Shown here: piece by piece, positions 8,076 through 17,813 of the stretch | Position numbering within the stretch: the stretch's first letter is position 1 | How the letters are laid out: each line of letters starts with the position of its first letter | Assembly: GCA_963838495.1 (NCBI GenBank) | Contig: CAWIRC010000001.1 | Span: forward strand, 3,224,001-3,288,000 | Reading direction: 5' to 3' | DNA length: 64,000 nucleotides | From: JBEKIK01 sp963838495 | GTDB taxonomy: Bacteria > Planctomycetota > Planctomycetia > Pirellulales > Thermoguttaceae | The notes under the pieces: generated by a model | What the model saw: the letters and a program-made list of their open reading frames with translations, nothing else | Databases searched by the model: none | What the model was told of the DNA's origin: nothing | Program-made: the position numbers and the translations under genes

Positions 8076-9578
8076 TTATTTTACCAGGAGGTAACGGTTG
8101 CCGCTTTGCGTGCGGACCAGAAGCAGGATGCCGTTTTCCAGGGACTGGTCTTTGAGGGCCTCTTTGAAGTCGGCCAGGGAGTGCACGGGTTTTTGGCCGA
8201 CGAGAAGGATTATCATTCCTTTGCGGACGCCGGACGAGGCGGCGATTCCATCCGGCTGGACGGCGGTGACGATTACGCCCGAACTGGCGGTCAAACCGAG
8301 TTTTTGGGCAATTTCGGGGGAGAGGTTTCTTAATTCGATGCCCAGTTCTTTACTGACGAAACTCGATCCGCGTTCATAGATTTTGTCGAGGGCCGCGAGG
8401 GCGACGGTTTCGGGGGCGAATTTGTCGGGCAAGGGCCGGACTTCCACTTGCAGTTTCACAATCTTTCCGTTGCGCAAGACATCGACTTGTTGGATGGAAT
8501 CTTTTGGGGAGCGTTCGACGAGTTCCTGCAATTGCTGGGTATTGAGGATTTTTTTATTGGCGAAGGCGGAGATGACATCGCCTTCTTGCAGGCCTGCGGC
8601 GGCGGCGGGGCTTTTGGGGAGGATCTCGCTTACGATAACGCCGGAGTTGGGGGGCACGCCGAGGTGGTCGGAAAGTTCGGCATTAATTTCGCCGATGTGC
8701 ACGCCCAGGTAGGAGCGCTGGACCGTGCCGTTTTTGATCATCTGGGAGGCGACCCATTTGACGAGGTTGCTGGGGATGGCGAAACCGATGCCTTCGTAGG
8801 CGCCGGTGCTGGATTCGATGGCGGTGTTGATGCCGATGACCTGTCCGTCGAGATTAACGAGCGGGCCGCCGGAATTTCCGGGATTGATGGCGGCGTCGGT
8901 TTGGAGGAAGCTTGCGCGGCTTTCCCTGGATATCGCCCGGCCTTTGCCGCTGATGATTCCCGCGCTTACGGTGGAGTCGAGTTCGAAGGGGCAGCCGATG
9001 GCGATGACCCAATCGCCGATGTCCATGGCGTCGGAATCGCCGAAGGCGGCGGCGGGCAGGGGGGCGTTGGTTTTCACGCGCATTATGGCCAGGTCGGATT
9101 GTTCGTCGGATTTGATGTCGGAGGCTTTAAGTTGGCGGCCGTCAACGAGTTCGACGAGTACTTCATCGGCGCCTTCAACAACATGATTGTTGGTGAGGAT
9201 AATTCCCTTGGGGTCGATAATCACGCCCGAACCCACGCCCATGCGCGGGGGAATGAAACCGTGGAATTGGATGCCTGGGGGGAGATCATCGCCGTCGAAA
9301 AAATCTTCGAAAGGAGTGCCGCGGAAGGGATTTTCGGCCCTTGAATTGTTGGTCAGGCCTTCGACGCGTTTGCCCTTGCTTATGTTTTTGATTTTGACGA
9401 CGGTGGGGATGACGGTGTGCGCCGCTGCCCTAAAGGCCTTGGAAAGGCCTTTTCCCTTGGCCGCTTCCTCCTCGTCTTGAGCATAAGCCGATAGGCAAAG
9501 CCAGGCACTTGATGCGGCAACCGCGATAAACAGACATCCAATAAAACGATGTGGCCTGTAAAGGATATTAAACGGCAT
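8076..9578 (-). CDS. Periplasmic serine protease/chaperone, HtrA (DegP) family
   Basis: An envelope quality-control protease. A signal peptide is present (FIGCLFIAVAASSAWLCLSAYAQ). The trypsin-like domain shows the catalytic triad: His in GIILTNNHVVEG (about residue 132), Asp in QSDLAIMRV (about 162) and Ser in NPGNSGGPLV (about 236). Two PDZ domains follow (YLGVHIGEINAELSDHLGV...; LGIELRNLSPEIAQKLGL...). ATG 9578 is chosen because CCGGAG lies just upstream; TTG two codons earlier is also open. The gene is intact and monocistronic. Confidence 0.95.
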   Translation of the reverse strand: MPFNILYRPHRFIGCLFIAVAASSAWLCLSAYAQDEEEAAKGKGLSKAFRAAAHTVIPTVVKIKNISKGKRVEGLTNNSRAENPFRGTPFEDFFDGDDLPPGIQFHGFIPPRMGVGSGVIIDPKGIILTNNHVVEGADEVLVELVDGRQLKASDIKSDEQSDLAIMRVKTNAPLPAAAFGDSDAMDIGDWVIAIGCPFELDSTVSAGIISGKGRAISRESRASFLQTDAAINPGNSGGPLVNLDGQVIGINTAIESSTGAYEGIGFAIPSNLVKWVASQMIKNGTVQRSYLGVHIGEINAELSDHLGVPPNSGVIVSEILPKSPAAAAGLQEGDVISAFANKKILNTQQLQELVERSPKDSIQQVDVLRNGKIVKLQVEVRPLPDKFAPETVALAALDKIYERGSSFVSKELGIELRNLSPEIAQKLGLTASSGVIVTAVQPDGIAASSGVRKGMIILLVGQKPVHSLADFKEALKDQSLENGILLLVRTQSGNRYLLVK

Positions 9579-9778
9579 TTTCAACTCCGGAAATTTATAA
9601 CGTGTTTTTTTATCCTTAGATTGGATAACGATGGAATTATTTCACCATAATAGACGGCCGACAAGTCGCAATATGGGTTGTAAGCGGAGGCTGGATTGCA
9701 CAATTGTATTACAAATGGATTGACAAATACCCCCTTTGGGAATTAAGGTAACGATAGATGGATGATGTTTGATTATTT

Positions 9779-10528
9779 GTGAGTGAAAACCATCTTATGG
9801 AAGTTACGCCCAATTTAGATCCCCAAGTTCTTGCGGTGCTGGAAAAGCTGGAAAGGCGTATTGGTTATACGTTTACCGATAAAACCCTGCTTTTATCCGC
9901 ACTTACCCATGCTTCGGGGGCCGAACACCGGCTGGCATCGAACGAGCGCCTGGAATTCCTGGGGGACGCGATATTGGGCGCGGTGGTGTGCGAAATGCTT
10001 TACCGCCAATATCCGGAGTATTTGGAGGGGGATTTAACGAAGATCAAGTCGATTGTCGTGAGCCGGCAGACCTGCACCAAGATCAGCCAAGTATTGGGTA
10101 TGCAGGAATTCCTGATCCTGGGCAAGGGGATGACCACCCATCCTTCGGTGCCGCCATCGCTGTTGGCCAATGTTTTTGAGTCGTTGATCGCGGCAATTTA
10201 TCTGGACGGAAGCCTTGAAGCGGCAAAGGCCTTTATCATTGAATATGTCGGCGGGGAGATTGAACTGGCTGCCGGCGGGGAGTCGGGCTACAACTATAAA
10301 TCGCTGCTGCAGCAGATGGCTCAACGGGAATATGGGGCTACGCCTACCTATCAACTCCTTGATGAGAAGGGGCCGGACCACAGCAAGTGTTTCAAGATTG
10401 CCGCGCAAATAGGCAACGCCCGGTATCAGCCGGCTTGGGGCCGGAACAAAAAGGAAGCCGAGCAACGCGCCGCCCGCAACGCACTGAGCCAACTGATTGG
10501 CGAATTGCCGCCGCATCCTAGCGACTAG
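9779..10528 (+). CDS. rnc: Ribonuclease III
   Basis: Double-strand-specific endoribonuclease for rRNA and mRNA processing. The nuclease domain has the signature ERLEFLGDAILGAVV and the second acidic motif VFESLIAAIYLDGSLEAAK. The C-terminal dsRNA-binding domain spans about residues 172-240 (NYKSLLQQMAQREYGATPTYQLLDEKGPDHSKCFKIAAQIG...NKKEAEQRAARNAL). The open frame begins with GTG 9779; ATG 9797 is an alternative and neither has a strong ribosome-binding site. The gene is intact. Confidence 0.95.
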   Translation: MSENHLMEVTPNLDPQVLAVLEKLERRIGYTFTDKTLLLSALTHASGAEHRLASNERLEFLGDAILGAVVCEMLYRQYPEYLEGDLTKIKSIVVSRQTCTKISQVLGMQEFLILGKGMTTHPSVPPSLLANVFESLIAAIYLDGSLEAAKAFIIEYVGGEIELAAGGESGYNYKSLLQQMAQREYGATPTYQLLDEKGPDHSKCFKIAAQIGNARYQPAWGRNKKEAEQRAARNALSQLIGELPPHPSD

Positions 10529-11220
10529 TGCACATAATTCATGGATTTTCGTCTGCCCTAAGAGCGAGCAAGTGGTGCGGGTTTCCGAAGAACTGAGCGG
10601 TTGCCGGGGTCTGGTTTAGAGTGGAACCTCATTACAGTACGCGGCACACCATTTCCCATATTCTCTATATTACCTATCTTAACAAAATAACTGGACAATT
10701 ATTTGCGGCGTGTTGGTAGCGGGCAAAAAAGTATTAAATTTTTATGATAGCCCCTAGACAATGGTTTGTAGGCGATTAAAATTAGATTGCAGAAAATTGC
10801 GATGACAGTCTGCGCATCTTATGCCTGCGGGTGCCAGGGAGATGTTTGTCGGTTTATATCGGCAACAATCAAAGATCTCTGTGACTTGATGCCCTGTCTA
10901 CGCACCAAGTCCTCGTTTCTTCCGCAGCGATTTTGACGTTCACGTATTAGAGGACGGCATGTATTCAGTTTCGGAAGAAGCAAAAGTAATTGGCGGCGAA
11001 TTATGGAAGTGGGATTTTGGAGCGTTTAGGGTTTCTTTTTAGGTGGCGAATTCTTTCCGCAGTCCGAATCCTTTGCCAATTGGCGGATTCCGTGGGCGGA
11101 GTGAAGAATTGGATGGTAGAATTTTGTGGCTTTTAGGCATGATGTGTGAAATAATAAACTATTAATGTCATCCTGGGCACATAGTTTATACCGCCCCATA
11201 CTCATTTTAGGAGTATTAAA
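10529..11220. other. 692-base intergenic region before the sigma factor gene
   Basis: No convincing gene, tRNA or known structured RNA was found on either strand. The stretch is of mixed composition, with no copy of the window's main palindromic repeats. It probably holds the sigma-factor promoter and a long leader. Its end (AGGAG at 11209-11213) is the ribosome-binding site of the next gene. Confidence 0.6.
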
Positions 11221-12792
11221 TTGTACGACGCATTGCTGGAAGGTCTGGACGACGAATCACTGGCTCGGCCGGAGGACGCCATAGAATTGGCCGAGGAGGT
11301 GGTGGATGCACTGGAGGAAGATGTTGAATTGGACCCTTCCGTTTTGGTGGAAGGCGAGGAAGACCAGGAGGCGGATCTCGACGTCAACCCGGAAGAGTTG
11401 CTGGCCGAGATCGTAGAGTCCGAATCATGGTCCGACGATCCGGTTCGCATGTACCTGACGCAGATGGGCGAGATTCCCTTGCTTACGCGTCAGGAAGAGG
11501 TGACGTTGGCCAAGCAGATCGAGCTTACGCGGGCGAGATTCCGCCGCAGGGTTTTGGAATGCGATTTTGTCATTCAGACCGCGGTGAAGGTGCTGCGCCG
11601 GGTGCACGACGGCGACCTGCCATTTGATCGGACGGTGCAGGTATCGGTGACCGATCAGTTGGAAAAGCACCAGATATTGGGGCGTTTGCCGCATAATTTG
11701 CGGACGTTGGAAACTTTGCTTAAGCGGAACCGGCGGGACTACAATCTGGCTACCAGCAAGACGGGATCGGCTGCCCAGCGGCGTACGGCCTGGCGTCGTC
11801 TGGGGCGGAGGCGGCGGCGCAGGTGCGTTTGGTCGAAGAGTTGGGCCTGCGCACGCAGCGGATCGAGCCGATGATAAAGACGCTGGATGAATTCAGCCGG
11901 CGGGTGGATGAACTCCGCGCGGATCCACGAGCAAACGGCCGATAACGGGCCGATCAAGCAGCGCGAGCCCTGGATCGCCGAGTACCGCAACATCTTGCGG
12001 ATGACGCAGGAGTCGCCCACCAGCCTGCGGAACCGGGTGAATTATTTAAAGGGGATTTACCGGCAATACCAGCACGCCAAGCGCGGGCTGTCGGAGGGCA
12101 ACCTGCGGCTGGTGGTATCGATAGCCAAGAAGTATCGCAACCGGGGCTTGAATTTCCTGGACCTGATCCAGGAAGGCAACGCGGGGTTGATGCGGGCGGT
12201 GGACAAGTTCGAATACCGGCGGGGATTCAAGTTCTGCACTTACGCCACGTGGTGGATTCGCCAGGCGATTACGCGGGCGGTGGCAGACCAGAGCCGCACC
12301 ATCCGCATACCGGTGCACATGGTGGAGACCATGTCGCGGGTACGGAACGTGTCGCGGAAGCTGCTGCAGAAGCTGGGGCGAGAACCGACATTGGAGGAGA
12401 CCGCCCGGGCCAGCGAGACCTGCGTGGACGAGGCGCGGCGGGTTTTGGCCATGAGCCGGTACCCGATCAGCCTGGACCGGCCGGTGGGCAACAGCGAAGA
12501 CAGCCATTTTGGCGATTTGCTGCCCGACAGCGCGGCCAAGAATCCATCGATCGGGGCCACGCAGGGCATGTTGCGCAACCGCATCGCCAAGGTACTTAAG
12601 ACTTTAAGTTACCGGGAGCGGGAGATAATCAAGCTCCGCTACGGGTTGGGCGATGGGTATAGTTATACGTTGGAAGAAGTGGGCCACATCTTCAAGGTGA
12701 CCCGCGAACGCATCCGTCAGATCGAGGCCAAGGCGGTGCGCAAGCTTCAGCAGCCCTGCCGGAGCCAGGACCTGGTGGGGTTCCTGGATTGA
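11221..12792 (+). CDS. rpoD: RNA polymerase primary sigma factor (RpoD/SigA), frame disrupted twice
   Basis: Directs RNA polymerase to housekeeping promoters. An acidic N-terminus is followed by region 1.2 (DDPVRMYLTQMGEIPLLTRQEEVTLAKQIE). Region 2 (LRLVVSIAKKYRNRGLNFLDLIQEGNAGLMRAVDKFEYRRGFKFCTYATWWIRQAITRAVADQSRTIRIPVH) and regions 3-4 (LSYREREIIKLRYGLGDGYSYTLEEVGHIFKVTRERIRQIEAKAVRKLQQP) follow. Start is TTG 11221 with AGGAG seven bases upstream. Near 11817-11820 (GGCGGCGCAG) about one base is missing. Near 11917-11920 (CCGCGCGG) about two are missing. Between them the middle frame reads VRLVEELGLRTQRIEPMIKTLDEFSRRVDELR. An essential gene broken this way is most likely a sequencing error. 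Confidence 0.9.
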
Positions 12793-13579
12793 GATCGGTT
12801 CCTTGTTAGGTCCTGTAACAAAATGAAGAGTGCCACTGCTAAGCGGTGTTATCTAAGTCCGTCTCCATTGCGAACTCCACCGCTTGCGTATTTTTCATTT
12901 GAACCGCTACATACTTATACAACACCGCTTAGAGCAAAGTTCAAGATGATGTAGCGAGGCAAATTACAAATTAAATTCACCGGGAGCGACCATGCCGACC
13001 AACGCCGACCATCGCGTTGCGATGGTGCCCGGTCGGTGCCCGATGGTGCCCCCCGGGCTAAACGGACGCTACATCAACCTAAGCACTGCTCTAGAACCCT
13101 AAAACAATTTTTTGCATCAATTAATTGCACCCAAACCAGGAGGCAGCGAAAAATCGATGTAACCAATCAGTACATAAACTTGAACAAATAAGGATTCTAT
13201 ATATGCAAGGACGCCGTCCAAGTGCATGATGACGGAGCGCGACCGGGCATGGGCGCGCACCGTCTTCTTTGGTTTCTTGAGCTAATGGATGGGTGCCGCT
13301 TGAGCACGCATGTACAGTAAGTCGAAGGGAATTAGTTGGATCGACAAAGGTGATGCCGGCGGGGCTATAATGGGAATGGGATTGAAATTCCCGGAGTTTA
13401 GAGAATCTGCGGTTATTTTGGGGTGTTTATATATATTAGCTAGCAGGTAAAGAAATGGTTGCAGTATACTGGTAGTATGAAAATGGCGGCGGAAAATGGA
13501 GGCTTTGAGGTTTTTTGCGTCATGGTGGAAAGGGCCTGCTGTTGACATGCTGCAAAAGGCTAAAAAAATACGATAGACA
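12793..13579. other. 787-base intergenic region with long inverted repeats
   Basis: No gene is supported. TAAGCGGTGTT (from about 12840) pairs with AACACCGCTTA (about 12920). GATGTAGCG (about 12948) pairs with CGCTACATC near 13070. The nested palindrome at 12988-13051 sits between the last pair. The rest, to 13579, is unremarkable AT-richer sequence that probably contains the promoter of the RidA-like gene. Confidence 0.6.
12988..13051. repeat. Free-standing nested GACC...GGTGCCC hairpin modules
   Basis: Three hairpins are nested inside one another. An outer GACCAT...ATGGTGCCC encloses GACC...GGTCGGTGCCC, which encloses an inner GACCATCGC-GTT-GCGATGGTGCCC. The same module type fills the centres of REP copies at 53.7, 59.6 and 61.4 kb, but here it has no CCCTCTCC/GGAGAGGG frame. 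Confidence 0.75.
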
Positions 13580-14806
13580 ATGGAAGATTTCCGGATGATT
13601 CACAAGGTGTCGGAAGCGGGCGCGGGATATTCGATTGTCGAAGCGGGCGGCGTGCGCCATGTTTTTGCGGCGGCAGTGCCAAGGCAAGGGGCAAATTTTT
13701 GCGAACAGGCGCAAGACGCCCTGCGGATCATTGAAGGGTTGCTGAGGGAAGAAATCGCACGCGGGGCGATCGTGATGCAGTCGGTGTTTTTGCGGGATGC
13801 GGCGGACGAGGCGGCGTGCCGGGATATAATGGGGGATTTTTATGGGGCAGAAATGCCGGCGACCACGTATATTCCCCAGCAGCCGTGCGAAGGCAAGCTG
13901 CTGGCGATCGAGGCTTTGGGCGTGGGGCGAGGGCGGGGGGAGGTGGAGATCATCCGGCCCGCTGCGGAGACGGTAGTTGTCCGTCACGACGGGATCGCCT
14001 GGGCGCACGTGGGTGGAGCACATTCTGGATCAGCGGCCTTGTCGGTATACGATGGCACGATTTCGGCCTTTAATTTAGCTGAAAAACGGCTGCGTTCGGC
14101 CGGATTCAGTTTTGAGGAAGTGATCCGCACCTGGTTTTACCTGGGTGACATTACGGGGATGGAAGGACAGGCCGAGCGGTATTGGGAACTGAACCGTGCG
14201 CGGGCCGATTTTTACCGGGATTTGAAGTTTGCAGCCGGGCGGGCGGCGGCGGGCGTAGACAAACCGGTTTTTCCGGCGAGCACGGGAATCGGCGCGGACG
14301 GCAAGGACGTGCATCTGAGTTGCATAGCCATGAGGGCCGAACGGCCGGGAGTGGCGCTGGGTGCGCTGGAGAATCCCAGGCAGACTTCAGCCTACGATTA
14401 CGCACATCAATACGGGAGCGAGAGTCCCAAGTTCTGCCGGGCGATGGCCGTGGCGGCGGGCGATTTCGCCGCTATTTTCATATCGGGCACGGCCAGCATC
14501 ACGGTCTCGGAAACGCGGCACATAAGCGATATCCGCTCGCAGACGATTCAAACGCTGGACAATATCGAGGCCTTGATAGCTGCCGAGAACTTTCGCGGCC
14601 AGGGGCTTGCCGGATTCGGGGCAAGCCTGAGCGACTTGGCCTTGGCGCGGGTATACATCAAGCGGCAGGAGGATTATGCAATTGCGGGGGAAATATGCGC
14701 GGCCCGCCTGGGCGAGTTACCCGTAATTTATGCGGTGGGCGATGTTTGCCGGCCGGAACTGCTGGTGGAAATCGAGGGGATCGCGTTTTCGCGGCGGCGG
14801 GGCTGA
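13580..14806 (+). CDS. RidA/YjgF-fold protein, duplicated domain (Rid-family or chorismatase-like)
   Basis: A 408-residue protein with Rid-like features. The C-terminal half has DFAAIFISGTASITVSETRHISDIRSQTIQTLDNIEALI and LARVYIKRQEDYAIAGEICAARLGELPVIYAVGDVCRPELLVEIEGIAFSR, which matches the YjgF/YER057c fold with its conserved Arg/Glu. The middle (AEKRLRSAGFSFEEVIRTWFYLGDI) looks like a second, diverged copy. Long two-domain relatives include FkbO/Hyg5-type chorismatases as well as uncharacterised planctomycete proteins, so the reaction is uncertain. The start may be ATG 13580 or 13595. Confidence 0.6.
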   Translation: MEDFRMIHKVSEAGAGYSIVEAGGVRHVFAAAVPRQGANFCEQAQDALRIIEGLLREEIARGAIVMQSVFLRDAADEAACRDIMGDFYGAEMPATTYIPQQPCEGKLLAIEALGVGRGRGEVEIIRPAAETVVVRHDGIAWAHVGGAHSGSAALSVYDGTISAFNLAEKRLRSAGFSFEEVIRTWFYLGDITGMEGQAERYWELNRARADFYRDLKFAAGRAAAGVDKPVFPASTGIGADGKDVHLSCIAMRAERPGVALGALENPRQTSAYDYAHQYGSESPKFCRAMAVAAGDFAAIFISGTASITVSETRHISDIRSQTIQTLDNIEALIAAENFRGQGLAGFGASLSDLALARVYIKRQEDYAIAGEICAARLGELPVIYAVGDVCRPELLVEIEGIAFSRRRG

Positions 14807-15003
14807 TGGGCGCTGTTGCGGCAATGGCCGGGATAAGATCGTTGACAAAGCGGGGGATGGGTATTGGTTCTGGCGGAGAATTATCGCAAGGGCGAGTCTT
14901 TTGGCAAAAATAACCGGGCCGCCCCTGACGATAAATAATGACAAGGGCCCGTCTATTTTCGGCAGGCTCATTTTGGAATGGAAGGGACGATGCCGTGATA
15001 ACA

Positions 15004-15438
15004 ATGCTTCAAAATATCGTCGCGTTGGCGGCGCGGGTGCTGTTGAGTTTTATTTTCATCGCCAGCGGCTTGAACCATGTTTGGAATTGGGGCGGCACGA
15101 TAAAATACATGACCGCCAAAGGGATGGCCATGGAGGGCGTGCTGGGCGGCAGGGGCGCGGTTGCGGTGCACTTTTTTCTGGTTTTTGCGGTAACGTTTCT
15201 GTTGCTGGGCGGGCTATCCATCCTGCTGGGATTCCGCGCCCGGTTGGGCGCCGTGCTTCTGGTTGCATTTCTGATTCCCGTTACGCTGATTTTTCACGAT
15301 TTCTGGATTGACAAAACGCAGATGATCAATTTCATGAAAAACACGGCCATAATGGGAGGAGTTTTGATGGTCCTGGCATACGACGGGCGGGCTAAGCGCG
15401 GACGCCATGCTGCGGAAAAGGCGGGAAAAGAAAACTGA
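15004..15438 (+). CDS. DoxX family membrane protein
   Basis: A four-helix membrane protein of the DoxX/SURF4-like group. It starts at ATG 15004 (MLQNIVALAARVLLSFIFIASGLNHVWNW), the first helix with the conserved SG-x-xH. Three further hydrophobic segments follow (HFFLVFAVTFLLLGGLSILLGF; ARLGAVLLVAFLIPVTLIFHDFW; NTAIMGGVLMVLAY). DoxX proteins have been linked to redox complexes, but the reaction is usually unknown. An open frame extends upstream to 14938, without family support. The CPBP protease gene follows at a 31-base gap. Confidence 0.85.
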   Translation: MLQNIVALAARVLLSFIFIASGLNHVWNWGGTIKYMTAKGMAMEGVLGGRGAVAVHFFLVFAVTFLLLGGLSILLGFRARLGAVLLVAFLIPVTLIFHDFWIDKTQMINFMKNTAIMGGVLMVLAYDGRAKRGRHAAEKAGKEN

Positions 15439-15469
15439 AAAGCCGAACGCTGAAAACTGAATATTGTTT

Positions 15470-16092
15470 ATGGGCAACATGAATTTTGCGGTAACGGCCG
15501 GGCTGTTCGAGGGTTCTTTGGCCGTGTTGGCGGTGAGTTTGGGTTGGGCCCTGGGCAGGTCGCCGGCGGCGACGTTCCATCTGATGCCGGCGGTTTTCTT
15601 TGGGGCATAATGGGCACGCTGCCGCTTATGGCGGCTTTATGGCTAACGGCAAAAGTTCCGTGGCGGCCTTTTGCCAGAATCATGGAAGTCCTGGATGAGA
15701 CGTTCATTCCCCTGTTTCGCCAATGCCGGATCATGGATCTGGCCGTTATCGCGCTTTTGGCCGGTATAGGCGAAGAATTGCTTTTCCGAGGGATCGTGCA
15801 AGGTTGGACGGCCGACAAGGTGGGCGGGGCGTATGGGGCGGGGATCGGCCTGGCCGTGGCGGCGGCGATCTTCGGGCTGTTGCACTCAGTGACCTTCACC
15901 TATGCGCTGCTGGCCGGATGCATTGGGCTTTATTTGGGGGCCATGTGGCTGGCCACGGGCAATCTGCTGGTGCCGATTACCAGCCATGCCCTGTATGACT
16001 TTCTTGCCTTTGTGTATTTGGTGCAAGTCCGCAAACCCAAGGCGATGTCGCAAGAAGGCGAAGGTCATCGGCCTGAAAAAACAGTGGAATAA
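15470..16092 (+). CDS. CPBP (CAAX/ABI) family intramembrane metalloprotease, frame disrupted
   Basis: A membrane protease of the Abi family. The catalytic motifs are all visible: EELLFRGIVQGW (EExxxR), FGLLHSVTFTYALLAG (FxxxH) and ITSHALYDFLAFVY (HxxxD). The N-terminus (NFAVTAGLFEGSLAVLAVSLGWALGRSP from ATG 15470 or 15479) reads in another frame. One base is missing near 15583, where FHL should join DAGGFLWGIMGTLPLMAALW. It shares a direction with the DoxX gene upstream. Substrate unknown. Confidence 0.8.
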
Positions 16093-16291
16093 CCATTCTA
16101 ATCGGATTAAGGCGAAGATTCCGGGTGTGCGCTTGGGGATATTTATGCGTTTCAGGAAAGATTTAATCAACCGGCTCGTGGAAGCGGACGAGATATAACA
16201 GCAGAATATCCGCGATAAAGCGGAAAGATTCGCGATTTTAAACGGTCGGGGCGCCGCAGGACTTTACAACCAGGATTATCCCGAGAAGTTT

Positions 16292-16696
16292 ATGAAGGAT
16301 TTTGCCGGCGGTCGGTTTGTTGTGTTGGTGATAGACGAGGAGCAAGAGGTTTTAGGGCAAGTTACTTCGGCGTTGGCCGCGGGGAATTTCTTGACTTGCT
16401 GTTGCTCGAACATAGAGGAGGCGCTGGGCGCGGTGGAGGAAAAAACGCCCGACCTTATCATCTGCGACACCAGTTTTAAGGACATAACCGGGCAAGAGGT
16501 TTGCGAGCTGATCAGACGGCAGCCCGGCTTGGCGTCAGTGCCGGTGATGTATCTTTCCGGGGGGCAGATTCCGGATATAATCCGCCGTCATGACGAGATG
16601 GGCGGAAGCTATTATCTGCGCAAGCCGTTCGATTCCGGCGTACTCTTGGAACTGGCTGATAAGGCCCTGCAAATGCCGGTCTTGGCCGGCAATTAG
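16292..16696 (+). CDS. Single-domain response regulator (CheY-like receiver)
   Basis: A stand-alone receiver domain of 134 residues. The acidic pocket is seen in VLVIDEEQEV, the phosphoacceptor Asp in DLIICDTSFKD (about residue 53), the Thr/Ser switch position in VMYLSGG and the conserved Lys in YYLRKPFDSG. GAGAAG precedes ATG 16292. There is no output domain, so it would act by protein contact. No histidine kinase is adjacent. It is convergent with the LuxR-type regulator downstream, with a MITE-like element between them. Confidence 0.85.
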   Translation: MKDFAGGRFVVLVIDEEQEVLGQVTSALAAGNFLTCCCSNIEEALGAVEEKTPDLIICDTSFKDITGQEVCELIRRQPGLASVPVMYLSGGQIPDIIRRHDEMGGSYYLRKPFDSGVLLELADKALQMPVLAGN

Positions 16697-16736
16697 TAAG
16701 CGGGCGGCGGGCGGCGGACAGCGAGCGGCGGGTATC

Positions 16737-16755
16737 GCGAAACCGCAAGCGGTTT
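16737..16755. repeat. 19-bp palindrome, copy 1
   Basis: GCGAAACCGCAAGCGGTTT: arms AAACCGC / GCGGTTT around AA. Identical 19-base copies occur at 52915-52933 and 62355-62373, all intergenic or just beyond a gene end. Confidence 0.85.
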
Positions 16756-16773
16756 AATAGGTGGATTGATTCC

Positions 16774-16899
16774 TTAGAGCTTATTCTAAAACATAAAAAT
16801 ACAATGATGACAAGAGGTTTTAACAATATATTCTCGGCAATTCAGCCCTCACCCTAGCCCTCTCCCAAAGGGAGAGGGGACTTTTGGGATAAGTTCTTA
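16774..16899. mobile_element. MITE-like element A2 (126 bp)
   Basis: Same length and layout as element A1 at 7705-7830: left TTAGAGCTTATTCTAAAA, AT-rich interior (ACATAAAAATACAATGATGA...), one REP hairpin (16845-16881), right TTTTGGGATAAGTTCTTA. The two copies match over their full length with scattered substitutions. Confidence 0.8.
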
Positions 16900-16903
16900 A
16901 TAT

Positions 16904-17578
16904 TCATTCTTCTGCGACAAGTCCTTCGCGCACGGCCAGGCGGGCAAGATCCACGTTTTTGTGGACGCCGAGTTTGCGCATCAGGCGGGTTTTATGGTTG
17001 TCAACGGTATTGACCGATATTCCCATCCGCTCGGAACATTTTTTCAATGTCAGCCCTTGAGCCAGGAGGGCGAGGAGTTCGGTTTCGCGCCGGGTGAGTA
17101 TTTGGAGGGGATTGCCGGTGTGGGCCGGGTGATAGCGCAGACCGTGCTGGGTTTGATAAAGGTAAGGATCGACCTCGGGGCAGAACGAACGCCGGCCTGC
17201 CGCCAGGTGCCGTGCGGCCTGGGCGATCTGGGCGAAGGTGGCGTTTTTAGTCCAATATCCCCGAGCTTCCAGGGCCAGGGCCCTGCGAATGTTGCGGGTG
17301 CGCACGGCATCATCAAGGATTAAAATACAGATATTCGGGTGCTGTTGGCGAAGTGTTTGCACTATGGGCCAATATTGTACATGTTTTGTCCCCAGTCCGA
17401 GGATAACCACATTTGGATTATGCTCGACGACGGCAGATACGGCGTCTTGATATTCGACTCCTATGACCGTGGCATCAGCATAATTTTGGAACAAGAGGAG
17501 CAGGCCTTCGCGCAGAAGGGCGTGGCCGTCGGCGATCAATAAAGTCAGGGTGGATTTGGGGATGAAATCGGCTTGCAT
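16904..17578 (-). CDS. NarL/LuxR-type response regulator with atypical receiver
   Basis: A receiver plus LuxR helix-turn-helix regulator. I start it at ATG 17578 (MQADFIPKSTLTLLIADGHALLREGL), where the receiver begins; the open frame extends 25 codons upstream. The output domain is complete (ILTRRETELLALLAQGLTLKKCSERMGISVNTVDNHKTRLMRKLGVHKNVDLARLAVREG). In the receiver, the beta-3 strand that normally ends in the phosphoacceptor Asp reads PNVVILGLGTKH, with Gly at that position. The conserved Lys remains (YWTKNAT). It may therefore signal independently of phosphorylation. Confidence 0.85.
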   Translation of the reverse strand: MQADFIPKSTLTLLIADGHALLREGLLLLFQNYADATVIGVEYQDAVSAVVEHNPNVVILGLGTKHVQYWPIVQTLRQQHPNICILILDDAVRTRNIRRALALEARGYWTKNATFAQIAQAARHLAAGRRSFCPEVDPYLYQTQHGLRYHPAHTGNPLQILTRRETELLALLAQGLTLKKCSERMGISVNTVDNHKTRLMRKLGVHKNVDLARLAVREGLVAEE

Positions 17579-17813
17579 ACCAAGCAAATTTAGGCGATGG
17601 GTGTGACAACTAGGTGTCACTGCACTACAAATTTGCTGGTGTTTTTCCACCACCCCTATAATGGGGCAAAACTGACGGGCAGTTGACTTTCGGTTTTAAT
17701 TGGAAAGAATCTTTAAGGGGACCGGTGAATGTAACTTATTGTGAAAATTGGGGTTATATTCATTTCCCTTTGTTGATGAAGGCTTTAGCACCTGGTTTTT
17801 TTGGGGATTTGTT

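Noticed and set aside
10529..11220. Possible housekeeping RNA (rnpB, tmRNA, SRP RNA) before the sigma factor gene
   Set aside because: None of the conserved core sequences of these RNAs could be found by eye on either strand.
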